Shown here one piece after another: positions 1 through 9,851 of a DNA stretch of 64,000 bases; the stretch's first letter is position 1, and each line of letters opens with the position of its first letter. This DNA comes from Nepenthes gracilis (lineage: Eukaryota > Streptophyta > Magnoliopsida > Caryophyllales > Nepenthaceae), in NCBI GenBank assembly GCA_033239525.1, contig BSYO01000005.1, forward strand, positions 23,170,519-23,234,518. The letters are read 5' to 3'. A model generated the notes under the pieces. The model was not told the DNA's origin and ran no database searches. It worked only from the letters and a program-made list of their open reading frames with translations. The position numbers and the translations under genes were made by a program.

Positions 1-429
1 GTGGCTACCAACTCTGCTGACACAGCCATGCTGTGTCAGGCACGCTGGCGTGTTTGGTGAGCTAGAGACTGACGCCGCCAATGGCCATGCTGCGCTGTGA
101 ATGTCGATCTTGAGGTGACAGGCATGCTGCGGGATTCTTCTTGTGGCGGCGGCGTGTAGCAGGATTTACGCACTCCTTGGTAACTGTGAAGTTGCTGAGC
201 TGGCATTCCCGGATACCAGAGAAAGTCCTCGTCCTTTACTGACTCGTTTTTGAGTTTGACTGAGTCCGCGTACTATTATCCCCAAGTGGGTTATCGGACG
301 GTTATAGAGAGTTCTTGGTCATTTTGCATTGCATGAGTTCTCGGACGCATGACAGCTTGGGCTTCTCGGTTCAAAGCACTCGTCCTATTCCGTACTCCTT
401 TTATGGTCCCCGGATAATGGGACCCAACA
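1..429 (-). repeat. 3' LTR (partial) of Tat/Retand-type element
   Basis: These bases repeat 9423-9851. The last ~190 bases are identical, with about twenty differences (substitutions and small indels) before that, roughly 95% identity overall. The copy ends with ...GACCCAACA at 429, the same terminus as the other LTR. The element codes on the minus strand, so this is its 3' LTR. The other ~380 bases of this LTR, and the left target duplication, lie outside the window. The divergence between the two LTRs suggests an insertion that is not recent. Confidence 0.93.
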
Positions 430-445
430 CTAGCCCCCCATGCCA
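430..445 (-). other. Polypurine tract next to the 3' LTR
   Basis: Read on the minus strand, the bases just before the LTR are CATGGGGGGCTAG. This G-rich run touching the TGTTGGG start of the LTR is where plus-strand DNA synthesis is expected to be primed. Position and composition are seen; the function is inferred from the family. Confidence 0.65.
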
Positions 446-831
446 AAGGGCTCGAAGTCCTCGACCGTTTGGCATGTCCTTTCATCACCACTGCTCTTCA
501 AGATAAGTTTTCCCGTGGGAGTCCGTCCGCGTACATGCTGATTCGTCCGAGGAGTGATAACGCCCCTAAATGAGGGCTTAATTTCCAGCCAGGTCCGAGA
601 CAGTTAATGTCCTCGGAACCGCCACTAACCAAGGATCTGATGTTGTGGTGTCCGAGAATTCTCCTTTGTCCGGGAACTCGTGGCGCCGCCGTTTTGGTTT
701 CTGCAGAGCATTAAATGCGGGATTGACGCTTTGACAGGCGTCTCGGGACTGCAGAGTCATCATGTTTCTGGGTCAAATGGCCGTGTGACGCGTGGCCAGG
801 GTAATGATGGCGCCTTTTCAAATTTCAAATC

Positions 832-838
832 TATAAAT
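832..838 (+). promoter_or_regulatory. TATA box of the antisense extra gene
   Basis: TATAAAT lies 105 bases upstream of the ATG at 944, on the strand opposite to gag-pol. It is followed by a pyrimidine-rich leader, as in plant core promoters. It suggests that the extra gene is transcribed independently of the LTR promoter. Confidence 0.5.
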
Positions 839-943
839 CGGCTTTTCTTTCCCTCAGAACCACTTCTGCTCCTCTGCGTTTCGTTTTCCACATTCCTCCA
901 TCGTTTTCCTTCATCTTTTCCTGAGTTCCCATTCCTTACTCCC

Positions 944-2970
944 ATGGCCCCTGGTGTGGCTGATATTGCTTCGTCGTTGTCGTCGGAGAAGCTGGATGAG
1001 ATCCGGGAGCGGTACGCCATTCCTGATTCCATGGAGATGGCCGTTCCAGGGCCTTCTGGGAGCTCACGCAGTCCCCCAGAGGGCTTCATCAGCGTTTACG
1101 AGGTCCACCTAAAGGGTGGGCTTCGATTTCCTATTCCAGGGGAGTTTCATGATATCATGGCAGCGCTTGGGGTGCCATTCGCGAGGCTCCAACCTAATGC
1201 GGTTAGGTATTTGGTCTCTCTTTGTGTTTTTCTCCGTTGCCATGGAAAGCGCCTAAATGCGCAGGTTGTGAAGATTATGTTTAGGTTTACACATAATTTC
1301 GAGTGGGTTACTATGACCCCCCGCCCAGAATTCTCTGTAATGTGCGGGGGGGAAACCCAGATTCCACCAAAAGGTGGAAAGACAAGTTTTTCTTTTTGGG
1401 TATCCCAAAGGATTGGCGCATTCCCAACGAATGGGGAATGTGGCCAATCATTATTGTTCTGATCCCTCAAAGGAAGAGAGGGAGGCCGTCCAAGGGCTTT
1501 TAGACTTGGTTACGGCCAACTTGGGGAGTTTTCATGAGAATAAACAAAACACTTGGCTACTACCTGAAAATCTTGCTAAGGCTGAGTGGGTACTCCCTGT
1601 CGCCTCTTTGCCTTCCGGGAAGAAAGGAAAAAGGCTAAGGAAAAAGGCTACGCCTTTGAAGATCAAAGAGCCGTCCGATCGTCCCAAAACAAGCCGTCCG
1701 AGCAAGAGCTCTAAGCGTCCTGTGGCTATTGTTGAGACGTCCTCGTCCGATGAAGATGACAACCAGGCTATCGCTCCTTTTTTCAAGAGGTCGAGGACCT
1801 TGATACTGTTCCTTCCACTGCTGTCTCTCGAATCATCGAGACATTGTGGAGCTCCCGACGCGTCAATCTCCCGGTGATGCGCCACCTCTGACGTTCCCTT
1901 TCGGTTCATCAGGTGAGGTCTCGGACTGGATTGATCATTCATCCGAGGACATTAATGTGGAGAGCGTTCAGGCTGAGGGAGAAGTTGGTGCAGCGCCGAC
2001 TTCGGTTGCTGAGGAAGCTGAAGTGGGAGTGGTTGTTGAGCAGTCCTCGGAGGTGATTGCGGAGCTCCCGGCCGCCGCGGTCCAAGCTGATCAGGGCGAG
2101 GCCCACGATGAAGAAACTGTGGGTGCTCATGATTTTTGTGCTGCTGTGGAGGAGGCGGCGGCGCCTTTTATTGCCGTCGAGTCCTCGAGTATCCCTCCTC
2201 ATGCTGATGTTCCTCTACCTGAGGTAGAGGTTGAGGTTTCCGCGGCGCCTGCCTTCGAGGCCCGACCGCCCGAGACCATTACGGAGGCCACTGTAAGCGG
2301 CGACTCCCTCATTTCCCAGGTACTTTCGTTGCCCTTTGAGTGCCCTGGCCTTCTTTTTCTTCCATGTTTTGATGGTTTTTGCTCTTTGATGCAGCTGCAC
2401 GATGTGGCTAGAAAGATAGCCTCCAAAATGGAGGCCCTGAGGACTGCTAGTGAGGCTGCCCAAAGGTCGGAGTCGGAGCTCGCGGAGGCTAGAAGCAAGA
2501 TAGCCTCCTTGGAGGAAACAGTGAAGCTTCTGCGGGATCAGCAGTTGGTGCTTCAAGAAAGACTGTGTCTTCTGGAGGAGAGGCTGAGGGTGTCCGTATC
2601 GCCCGCGGATCTTGGGCCTTTACTGAGAGCCAGGTACTGGGACGGCATTCACATGTGCCGCCGGGTAATTCAACTTATTTATTCGCGGTTCCCTTCCGCT
2701 GTGCTTGATCCTCGGAATTCCAATGCTTTATCCGCGGAAGATTTATACGGGGTTTCCGGGAAGCCTTTCCCTAGCCCCTCTCAGCCAAGGGCGCCCCGTG
2801 ATCCTCTTTCTCTCCGGGGCCTTGATCCGGCGGGCACCGCGAGGCTTCAGGCTCCCGGCCTCAAGAGTCTCTTCATCAGGCAGGACTTTCGGGAAGCCAG
2901 CCCCCAGCTCTTTAGATATTTTTTTTTTTGTTTCTTTTTGTATATGTTCTCCTTGATGAATAAGACGTGA
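944..2970 (+). pseudogene. Antisense extra ORF of the Tat element (putative gypsy-type domain plus coiled coil)
   Basis: The gene lies between integrase and the 3' LTR, on the opposite strand. I start it at ATG 944 (context CCCATGG) although the frame is open further upstream, because the TATA box at 832 and the leader precede it. The N-terminal part has the sequence ISVYEVHLKGGLRFPIPGEF followed by a conserved hydrophobic block. This is typical of the plant domain annotated as 'putative gypsy type transposon' (Transposase_28, PF04195). A Ser/Lys-rich middle and an acidic Ala/Glu/Val-rich stretch follow. A heptad-like coiled coil lies at about 2400-2600 (KIASLEETVKLLRDQQLVLQ region). A likely 75-base intron is at 2320-2394. 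The frame changes near 1350, 1440 and 1800-1850, so this copy is broken. Antisense ORFs here are known for Retand-type Tat elements; their function is unknown. Confidence 0.75.
2320..2394 (+). other. Probable intron in the antisense extra ORF
   Basis: The sequence begins CAG|GTACTTTCG and ends in a T-rich tract with GATGCAG|CTG. Its length is 75 bases, a multiple of three, so the reading frame is open with or without it. Removing it joins the acidic region directly to the coiled coil. Plausible but not proven without transcript data. Confidence 0.5.
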
Positions 2971-3019
2971 ACTTTTGACAAAGTCTGGCTGTGTACGCTC
3001 TTGTTAAGCTTTTCCTTCT

Positions 3020-3480
3020 AGTGTCGTTTGGATAAAACCAAGTTTTTTGAATTCGACCCATCAGGCCGCTCGGACGAAACCGAGTTTTTATTAAATTCGA
3101 CCTCTTAGGCCGCTCGGACGGAACCGAGTTTTATTGAATTCGACCTCTTGGGCCGCTCGGACGGAACTGAGTTTTTATTAAATTCGACCTCTTGGGCCGC
3201 TCGAACGGAACCGAGTTTTATTGAATTCGACCTCTTGGGCCGCTCGGACGGAACCGAGTTTTATTGAATTCAACCTCTTGGGCCGCTCGGGCGAAACCGA
3301 GTTTTATTAAATTCGACCTCTTGGGCCGCTCGGGCGAAACCGAGTTTTATTAAATTCGACCTCTTGGGCCGCTCGGACGGAACCGAGTTTTATTTACATT
3401 CGACCTCTAGGGCCGCTCGGACGGAACCGAGTTTCTTTACATTCGACCTCTTTGGGGCCGCTCGGACGAGACCGAGTTTT
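3020..3480. repeat. 43-44 bp minisatellite, about ten copies
   Basis: The unit contains GGCCGCTCGGACGGAACCGA followed by GTTTTATT and an AATTCGACCTCTTG stretch. The GGCCGCTC core occurs near 3064, 3108, 3151, 3195, 3238, 3281, 3324, 3367, 3411 and 3458, with a degenerate copy before the first. The array fills the gap between the end of the antisense gene and the end of integrase. Its role, if any, is unknown. Confidence 0.92.
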
Positions 3481-3530
3481 TTTTTTTTTTTTGATGCGTC
3501 CGCGCGCTTTTGGGCTTCTCTTGGCTGTCA

Positions 3531-4789
3531 CTAATAGTACTTCCTGAGATGCGTGGCGTTCCATGTTCGAGGGATCAGCTTGCCCTCCTGGCCACGTAAC
3601 TTGTATGCTCCATTTCGAAGGATTGCCGAGACCAGGAAGGGTCCCTCCCAATTTGGAGATAGCTTGTTCCGTCCTGCATTCTTCCCGGTTGCTTCGATGC
3701 TCCTTAAGACCAAGTCTCCAACCTCGAATTGCCGTGCCTTCACCTTTTTGTTGTAATAACGAGCCACCCGTTGCTGATACATTGCTATGCTAAGCTGCGC
3801 TCGGTCACGGGCTTCCTCAAGTAAGTCAAGGTGTTCTCGGAGCCTTTGGCCATTGAGGACTGGGTCGAAGTGTTCTACTCGAAGACTTGGGAGACCAACC
3901 TCTACTGGTATGACTGCTTCCACCCCGTAGCAAAGGCTAAAGGGGGTCTCCTTCGTCGACTCTCTTGGTGTAGTCCTGTATGACCATAGGATGGAGGGCA
4001 ACTCATCCGCCCAGGAGCCCCCAGAGTCTATCAATTTGGTCTTGAGCCCATGCAGGATCGTCCGATTTGTGACCTCCACCTGGCCGTTGGCTTGAGGGTA
4101 GGCAACGGATGTGTGGACCAGGTTAATTCTAAGGCGAGCGCAGTACCTAGAAAACCGCTTCCCTGAATCAACTGCGTTCGTTTGCCGGTTATGATACATT
4201 CAGGGACCCCGAATCTACAGACGATGCATTGCCGGAGAAACTCCGTTGCGTTCTGTTCCGTTATCCGCGCGAGGGGCGTCGCTTCCACCCACTTAGTGAA
4301 GTAATCTATCCCGACAATGAGGAACTTTCTTTGGGCGGCTGCGACCGGGAATGGTCCAAGGATATCAAGCCCCCACTGTGCGAAAGGCCACGGGGACTGC
4401 AACGCCCGGAGTTCTGTGTGGGGCTGACGGTTCAAGTGGCTGTGGATCTGGCAATTCTCGCATTTACGCACAAAGTCCATGGCGTCATACTTCATCGTAG
4501 GCCAATAGTACCCTTGCCTCATTATTTTGAATGCCAGATTCTTGCCTCCGATATGGGACCCACAGATTCCAAGATGTACCTCCTGGAGAGCGTATTCTGC
4601 TTCCTCGGGCGTAAGGCACCTCAAATAAGGGGCCGAAAACCCCCGTCGATATAATCGGCCGTCCACGATGGCGTACCACCCCGCAGTCTTCTTTATTTTC
4701 TTGGCCTCAACGGGATCCTCGGACAAAATACCGTCCGTGAGATATCTTAAGTACGCGGTCATCCAGGTGTCACCGCTCGACACCTGCAT
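3531..4789 (-). pseudogene. Integrase of the Tat element, catalytic residue lost and frameshifted
   Basis: The zinc-binding HHCC region is visible (HLGICGSH ... CENCQ), followed by the core WGLDILGPFP with the first catalytic Asp. The second catalytic Asp, normally in an IITDN-like motif, reads IITGK: the codon is GGC, one change from GAC. A one-base deletion follows near 4170 and shifts the frame. The second half continues in another frame from 4199, with the Glu in NGQVEVTNR and a C-terminal region ending THLRKYY. The protein cannot be active from this copy. Confidence 0.9.
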
Positions 4790-4854
4790 GACCTTGGTCT
4801 CGGCTCCTCTATCATGGGTCGTTCGATGTTTCCCTCATTCCTCGGGCGTCTTGC

Positions 4855-5345
4855 TCAGGGATCCCTGACGCTCACCGCCTTCGCCAGTAGCGTCGCCTTT
4901 TTCGTTTTACGCCTCGGAATGTGTATAAATTCTACTCGCTCAAAACCTGAGATCATCCCCTTTACCCTCATGAGGTATTTGGAAAGCTGAGGATTGTTGA
5001 CTTCGAAATTCCCGAGGACTTGGTTGATCACCAGCTCGGAATCACTATAAACCACCAAGTCCTTGGCCGAGCATTCCTTTGCCAATCGCAGTCCCGTAAT
5101 CAAGGCTTCGTATCCGCGACGTTATTGGTGGCTGGGAACCCCAAGGTCAAGGAGTACTTGATTTCTGACCCCACGGGGGTCCGCAGCATCACACCGGCCC
5201 CGCAGCCATCCTTCATGGAGGAGCCGTCCACATGAAGTGTCCATGCTGGCGCTGGTATTGCTTCGCCCATTTCAGTACCCTCGGAATCATCGCTGGCAAG
5301 CGCAGTTGCTTCTACCACAAAATCCGCAAGGGCCTGGCCCTTCAT
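4855..5345 (-). pseudogene. RNase H domain of the Tat element, frameshifted
   Basis: The motif WTLHVDGSS carries the first catalytic Asp and VVYSDSELVINQV a later one. After ATNNVA near 5110 a single-base loss moves the frame, just before the place of the conserved Glu. A downstream part continues to 4855 in the new frame. This domain normally follows RT in the polyprotein and degrades the RNA of the RNA:DNA hybrid. Confidence 0.85.
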
Positions 5346-5679
5346 GGTCGGCCTTGCCTCGACTCCGATGTCGACTCGCCTAACTCAATAGCCCATTTAA
5401 TCAATCGCCCGAGACCTCGGGCTTACTGGAGAACGGTCCTCGGTGGTTGGTCAACAGGACCACTATTTTATGTGCCTGGAAGTAAGGCCTTAGCTTCCGC
5501 ACAGAGTATACTAGTGCCAGTGCGATCTTCTCCGCGTGCGGATATCGCGTCTCCGAATCTGCTAGGATCTTGCTGACATAGTATCTTTATTTCTGGTTCC
5601 TCGGAATTCTCTCACCAAGGCCGAGCTTAGGGCCTTGGTCGGTTCTTGACAGATCTGAATAGAGTTCCTCTCCCTACCG

Positions 5680-6947
5680 AGGAGAAGCTAGGAGAGGAGA
5701 GTTAGCTAGATACGCCTTGAGGCCCCGAAGCGCCTCCTCGCAATCATCGCTCCAACGGAAGCCTTTGGTCTTAGGTCCTCGGAGTGCCCTGAAGAAAGGC
5801 AAATGTCTCTCGGCCGATTTGGCGAAAACGGAAAGGCGGCCACCCGCCCAGTGAGTCTTTGGACTTCTTTTACAGTCCGGGGAGATTGCATGTTTAAAAT
5901 TGCTTGGATCTTCTCGGGATTCGCTTCGATCCCGCGCTGCGACACTATATAGCCCAGGAACTTCCCGGACGTCACCCCGAATGTGCACTTGCTGGGGTTC
6001 AACTTCATTCCATAGGCCCTCAACACTCGGAAGGTTTCCGCCAAGTCCTCGATGTGGTTTGCGCTAATGGTGCTTTTCACGAGTAAGTCGTCCACGTAGA
6101 CTTCCACATTCCTGCCAATCTGATCCTTGAACATTTTGTTGACCCGGCCCGTTGATACGCCGCGCCGCGTTCTTGAGACCGAAGGGCATCACTTTATAAA
6201 GATCGTCCCTTGGTCGGTCCATGAAGGACGTACGCTCTTCGTCCTCGGGGCACATTCTTATCGATTGTACCCAGAGTAAGCATCCATAAAGCCGAAGCAC
6301 TCGTGTCCGGACGTCGAGTCCACCAACCGGTCGATCCTCGAGAGTGGAAAGCCATCTTTTGGGCAAGCTTTGTTAAGATCCGTGAAGTCTATGCACATCC
6401 TCCACTTTCCATCGCTCTTCTTCACCATCACCACGTTGGCGAGCGATCAAGATCTTGTACCTCTCGGATGAATCCTGCGTCCCAGAGCTTCTTCACTTCC
6501 TCCCGAGACGGCCACTAGCTTTTCTTGCCGAGTAATTTCTCCGCTTTTTGTCTAACAAAGGCTTGTGGTGTGGATCCACGCCAAGCACATGCACTATTAT
6601 CTCGGAGAGATCCCAAGACATGTCGTGGGGGACCAAGCAAATACGTCCGAGTTCTCCCTTAGAAATCCCGTGAGTTGATCTCGGACGGACTCTTCAAGAG
6701 AGCTTCCTATCTGGACGCACTTCTCAAGGTCCTCGGGATACAAAGGAATTCGTAGGGTAGGCTCACCAGGCTGCGCCTGTTGCAGAGTTGCCTCGTCTCT
6801 GAGATCGAGGTCTTCCATTGGCCTGGGAAGGGGAGTTTGCGTGACCTGCGACAGGTAGCACATTCTCCTAGTGGCCTGTTCGCCGAGGACTTCCGCGACT
6901 CCAAACGGAGTTGGAAATTTCATCTTTAAGTGCGGGATGGAAGTCAC
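5680..6947 (-). pseudogene. Reverse transcriptase of the Tat element, several frameshifts
   Basis: The region starts with the protease-RT linker ending SDVFAW and runs in pieces through three frames. Recognisable blocks are GKWRMCIDFTDLNKACPKD, FMDAYSGYN, MCPEDEERTSF, KVMPFGLKNA and the catalytic NVEVYVDDLLVKS. After these comes KCTFGV..GKFLGYIVSQRGIEANPEKI. Frame changes near 6610, 6520, 6240 and 6150 break the enzyme, although the YVDD box is intact. The order of the blocks is that of Ty3/gypsy RT. Confidence 0.88.
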
Positions 6948-6989
6948 CGCTTCAAAGCTAGCAAGGCATGGGCGTCCGAGAATTGCGTT

Positions 6990-7541
6990 TTACACGGACG
7001 GGAGGTCCACCACCAGAAAGGTGAGGATCCTTGACGCCGTCCTCGGATATGTTCCCAGCGTGACTTCCAGCTGTATAATGCCTTGGACTGGGACTGGCTC
7101 ATTGTCGAGCCCATACGGTGGCCCCTCTGGGGCTTTCATTTGACTTTTCCTCAAACCTAACTTAAGGTACGCGTCGAGGTAAAGCAAATTCCTACTACTT
7201 CCATTATCAATAAAGACTCGTTTCATGCGGTAGTCATTGGCTCCGTCTGAAACGAGTGCTGTTACAACCAAAGGATCACTATGAGGGGAAGTTACATGGG
7301 CCATGCCCTCTTTGCTAAAACATATAACATCATCCCTGGCATTTGTCCTCGGCCTCTTGGAGGCACTGGGCTCCAGGCCGCTTTCCCCAGCCGGTCGGCT
7401 TGACACCATGTTTACAACCCCTGCTGCCACTCGGTTCCTTGGGGGTTCAACTTCGGGCTCGACTGCTGGTCCGGAGGATTGTCTGGGTCTTTGCAGGAAA
7501 CGGTTGAGGTGCCCCCTCTTTATCAGCTCTTCAATCTCCCT
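6990..7541 (-). pseudogene. Aspartic protease region of the Tat element
   Basis: The frame continues that of gag after the stop codon TAG at 7544-7542. The retropepsin active site is seen as RVFIDNGSSRNLLYLDAY, with the Asp near 7205; D-N/G-G-S-S is usual in this lineage. The frame ends at TAA 6992-6990, just before NAILGRP, where related proteins read through. This stop therefore separates protease from RT. Protease would cut the Gag-Pol precursor. Confidence 0.82.
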
Positions 7542-7544
7542 CTA

Positions 7545-8942
7545 CAATGACTTGCAGTCTTCAGTGGCATGACCTCCGCAGCGGTGGAAGTCGCAGTATT
7601 TTGTCTGGTCCCCTCCATCTGGATTTCTGAGTGGCTTGGGCCACTTGACGAACTTCTCCCCTCGGATCTGCATCAGCACATTTGTGCGAGTGTCATTTAG
7701 AGGAGTGAGGTGAACCAGCGGTGCGTCTCTCGGGCCGGGCCAAACAGGCTTGCGATGCTTTGCCACGTACGGGGGACTACGATAGTCCCCAGCCTTTCTC
7801 TTCATCTCCGACGTCCTCGGTCGGTAATTCTCGTCCTTCTCTGGGCGCTTTGCTTCATTCGCCTCCTCAGCTGCTATGTAGGCCCTTGCTATGGTCTCGG
7901 CCTCCTCGAAAGTGTGAGGGCCCTTGTGGATGAGGTGTTTAAAGAAAGCACCTCCCTCCAGGCCGGACAGGAAAGCGTTTAGCTTCACCCCATCTGACAA
8001 TTTTGGAATCTGCCTGGCCTCGGCCACGAATCTGGCCAGGAATTCCCTCAGGCTCTCCCTGGCACCTTGCTTCACGCGAGTGAGGTGCCAGGGCTGTTTC
8101 TCCGCCCTCCTGCTGGAGGCGAACTGTGACAAGAATGCCGCCGCCAGTTCACCAAAGGTGCTGATGGAGCCCGCAGGCATCCCATAAAACCACACTCTTG
8201 CGTCCCCTTTCAGCGTCAAAGGGAAGCATTGGCACATAGTTGCTTCATCTAGGCCCTGCAAACTTAAATGCTCTCAGAACAGGTTGAGATGATCCATTGG
8301 ATCAGCGCTTCCATCATATGCCTCCAGGTTTGGCATCTTGAATTTTGGGGGCAGCGCCCTTGCCCTGACGTCCCTCGTGAACGGAGACTGGGGAATACTC
8401 GCTCCGCTACTCTCCCCGAAAACACGATTCCAGACTTTTGCTAACTTTTCCTCCACATGGGGTGGAGCTGTCGTTCTCCTTGCGTTGAGGAGGTGCCTCA
8501 ACTCGTTGGGTTGGTGGCTCGTTGGCCTCTTGGGGGTCCTTCTGGACCCGTGCACATGCGTTGCCTCTCGGGCATGGTGCTCTTGATTACCTTGGGATCG
8601 GGGACCCAGGCGGTCCTCTAGTCCGTGAGGATTCCTGCCGCTTGAGGCGACCTGCGTCCTTGGTTGTTCCTGCTGGGCGGGCGCCCTATATGGGCGCTCG
8701 CGCCTCCTTCCTCCGCTTCGAGATATTTCCGCTTGGGAGCCCCTGGAGGGCGCTCCCTTCGCCTTCTCGTCCTCTTTGGCGCAGAGGGCGAAGATGGCCT
8801 TTGACATTTCTTCCACTTTCGTTGCTAAGCCCGTCTTAACGGATCGGGATGGTTTTCGATGCCGACCAGGGTTGGGGACACCCTCCTGCTGCTTTGCCGC
8901 GGTCGGAGGAGAGGCGGCTGCACAATGCCCCGTGCTCACCAT
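7545..8942 (-). pseudogene. Gag of the Tat element, one internal stop
   Basis: The start ATG at 8942 lies about 100 bases inside the element from the primer-binding site. An N-terminal charged part leads to LPPKFKMPNLEAYDGSADP and then the capsid-like core (FPLTLKGDARVWFYGMPAGS, FLARFVAEARQIPKLSDGVK). It ends with a zinc-knuckle remnant, KYCDFHRCGGHATEDC. A single in-frame TGA at 8276-8274 interrupts the core; related proteins have Arg there, so a CGA-to-TGA change is likely. Otherwise the frame is open over about 465 codons. Confidence 0.9.
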
Positions 8943-9023
8943 TTCTGGATGCTTAGGTGTAAAGGTTGTGTTGTGTAGTTAAATGTGGTCTAGGAGAGTG
9001 AGAAGTTGACTTTTCGTCCTCTT

Positions 9024-9040
9024 CCCACAGACGGCGCCAA
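9024..9040 (-). other. Primer-binding site
   Basis: On the minus strand, the bases directly following the 5' LTR read TTGGCGCCGTCTGTGGG. They begin with TGG, the complement of a tRNA CCA end. The first ten or so bases resemble the complement of the tRNA-Asp 3' end; beyond that the match fails, so I do not assign the tRNA. The same sequence is frequent in plant Tat elements. Confidence 0.75.
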
Positions 9041-9851
9041 TGTTGCGTTCGCGTCCGAGTGCCGTACGTAGCTGACGTGTGATGACGTCAGGCGGACGGA
9101 AACAAGCGCAGCACAAGAGAAAAAGTAAGTTGTTTTCGGGCGAGCGAGAGTTATGAAAGAGAGAGAGAACACGCAGATTTTTACGTGGAAAACCCTCCTT
9201 TGAAATGAGGGAAAAACCACGAGGCTAGGAGCCTAAGAAAGATCTTCACTAGTTGATCGTTGTTTCTTACAAGTTACAAGGTTCTGAGTACTCTTTTATC
9301 TCTCCTTGAGCTTTTTTACTCGCCAGTCCAGATCCCCCCTCTGAATGCCTTAAGTGGATATTTATAGGGACAAAATGTAGCCGTTGGGAATGCCCATGAG
9401 GCTACTAAGGCCTACCGGGAGGGTGGCTACCAACTCTGCTGACACAGCCATGCTGTGTCAGGCACGCTGGCGTGTTTGGTGAGCTAGAGACTGACGCCGC
9501 CAATAGCCATGCCGCGCCAGAATGTCGGTCTTGAGGTGACAGGCATGCTGCGGGATTCTTCTTGTGGTGGCGGCGGCGTGTAGCAGCGATTTACGCACTC
9601 CTTAATAGCGTGAAGTTCTTTGGTGGCATTCCGGATACCAGAGAAAGTCCTCGTCCTTCACTGACTCGTTTTTGAGTTTGACTGAGTCCGCGTACTATTA
9701 TCCCCAAGTGGGTTATCGGACGGTTATAGAGAGTTCTTGGTCATTTTGCATTGCATGAGTTCTCGGACGCATGACAGCTTGGGCTTCTCGGTTCAAAGCA
9801 CTCGTCCTATTCCGTACTCCTTTTATGGTCCCCGGATAATGGGACCCAACA
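9041..9851 (-). repeat. 5' LTR (complete, 811 bp) of Tat/Retand-type element
   Basis: In coding orientation it begins TGTTGGGTCCC at 9851 and ends AACGCAACA at 9041, with the TG...CA ends of an LTR. 9423-9851 is repeated at 1-429. A TATA box (TATAAATA, minus strand) lies at 9366-9359. The five bases outside the LTR are GCTGA (9852-9856); the matching target duplication would be left of the window. Confidence 0.93.
9359..9366 (-). promoter_or_regulatory. TATA box in the 5' LTR
   Basis: Minus-strand TATAAATA preceded by CCC lies about 485 bases from the LTR start. It is the best candidate for the core promoter of the genomic transcript of the Tat element. Confidence 0.55.

Noticed and set aside
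680..943. Upstream extension of the antisense ORF by 88 codons
   Set aside because: It would cover the TATA box and the leader; ATG 944 has better context and begins the conserved part of the protein.
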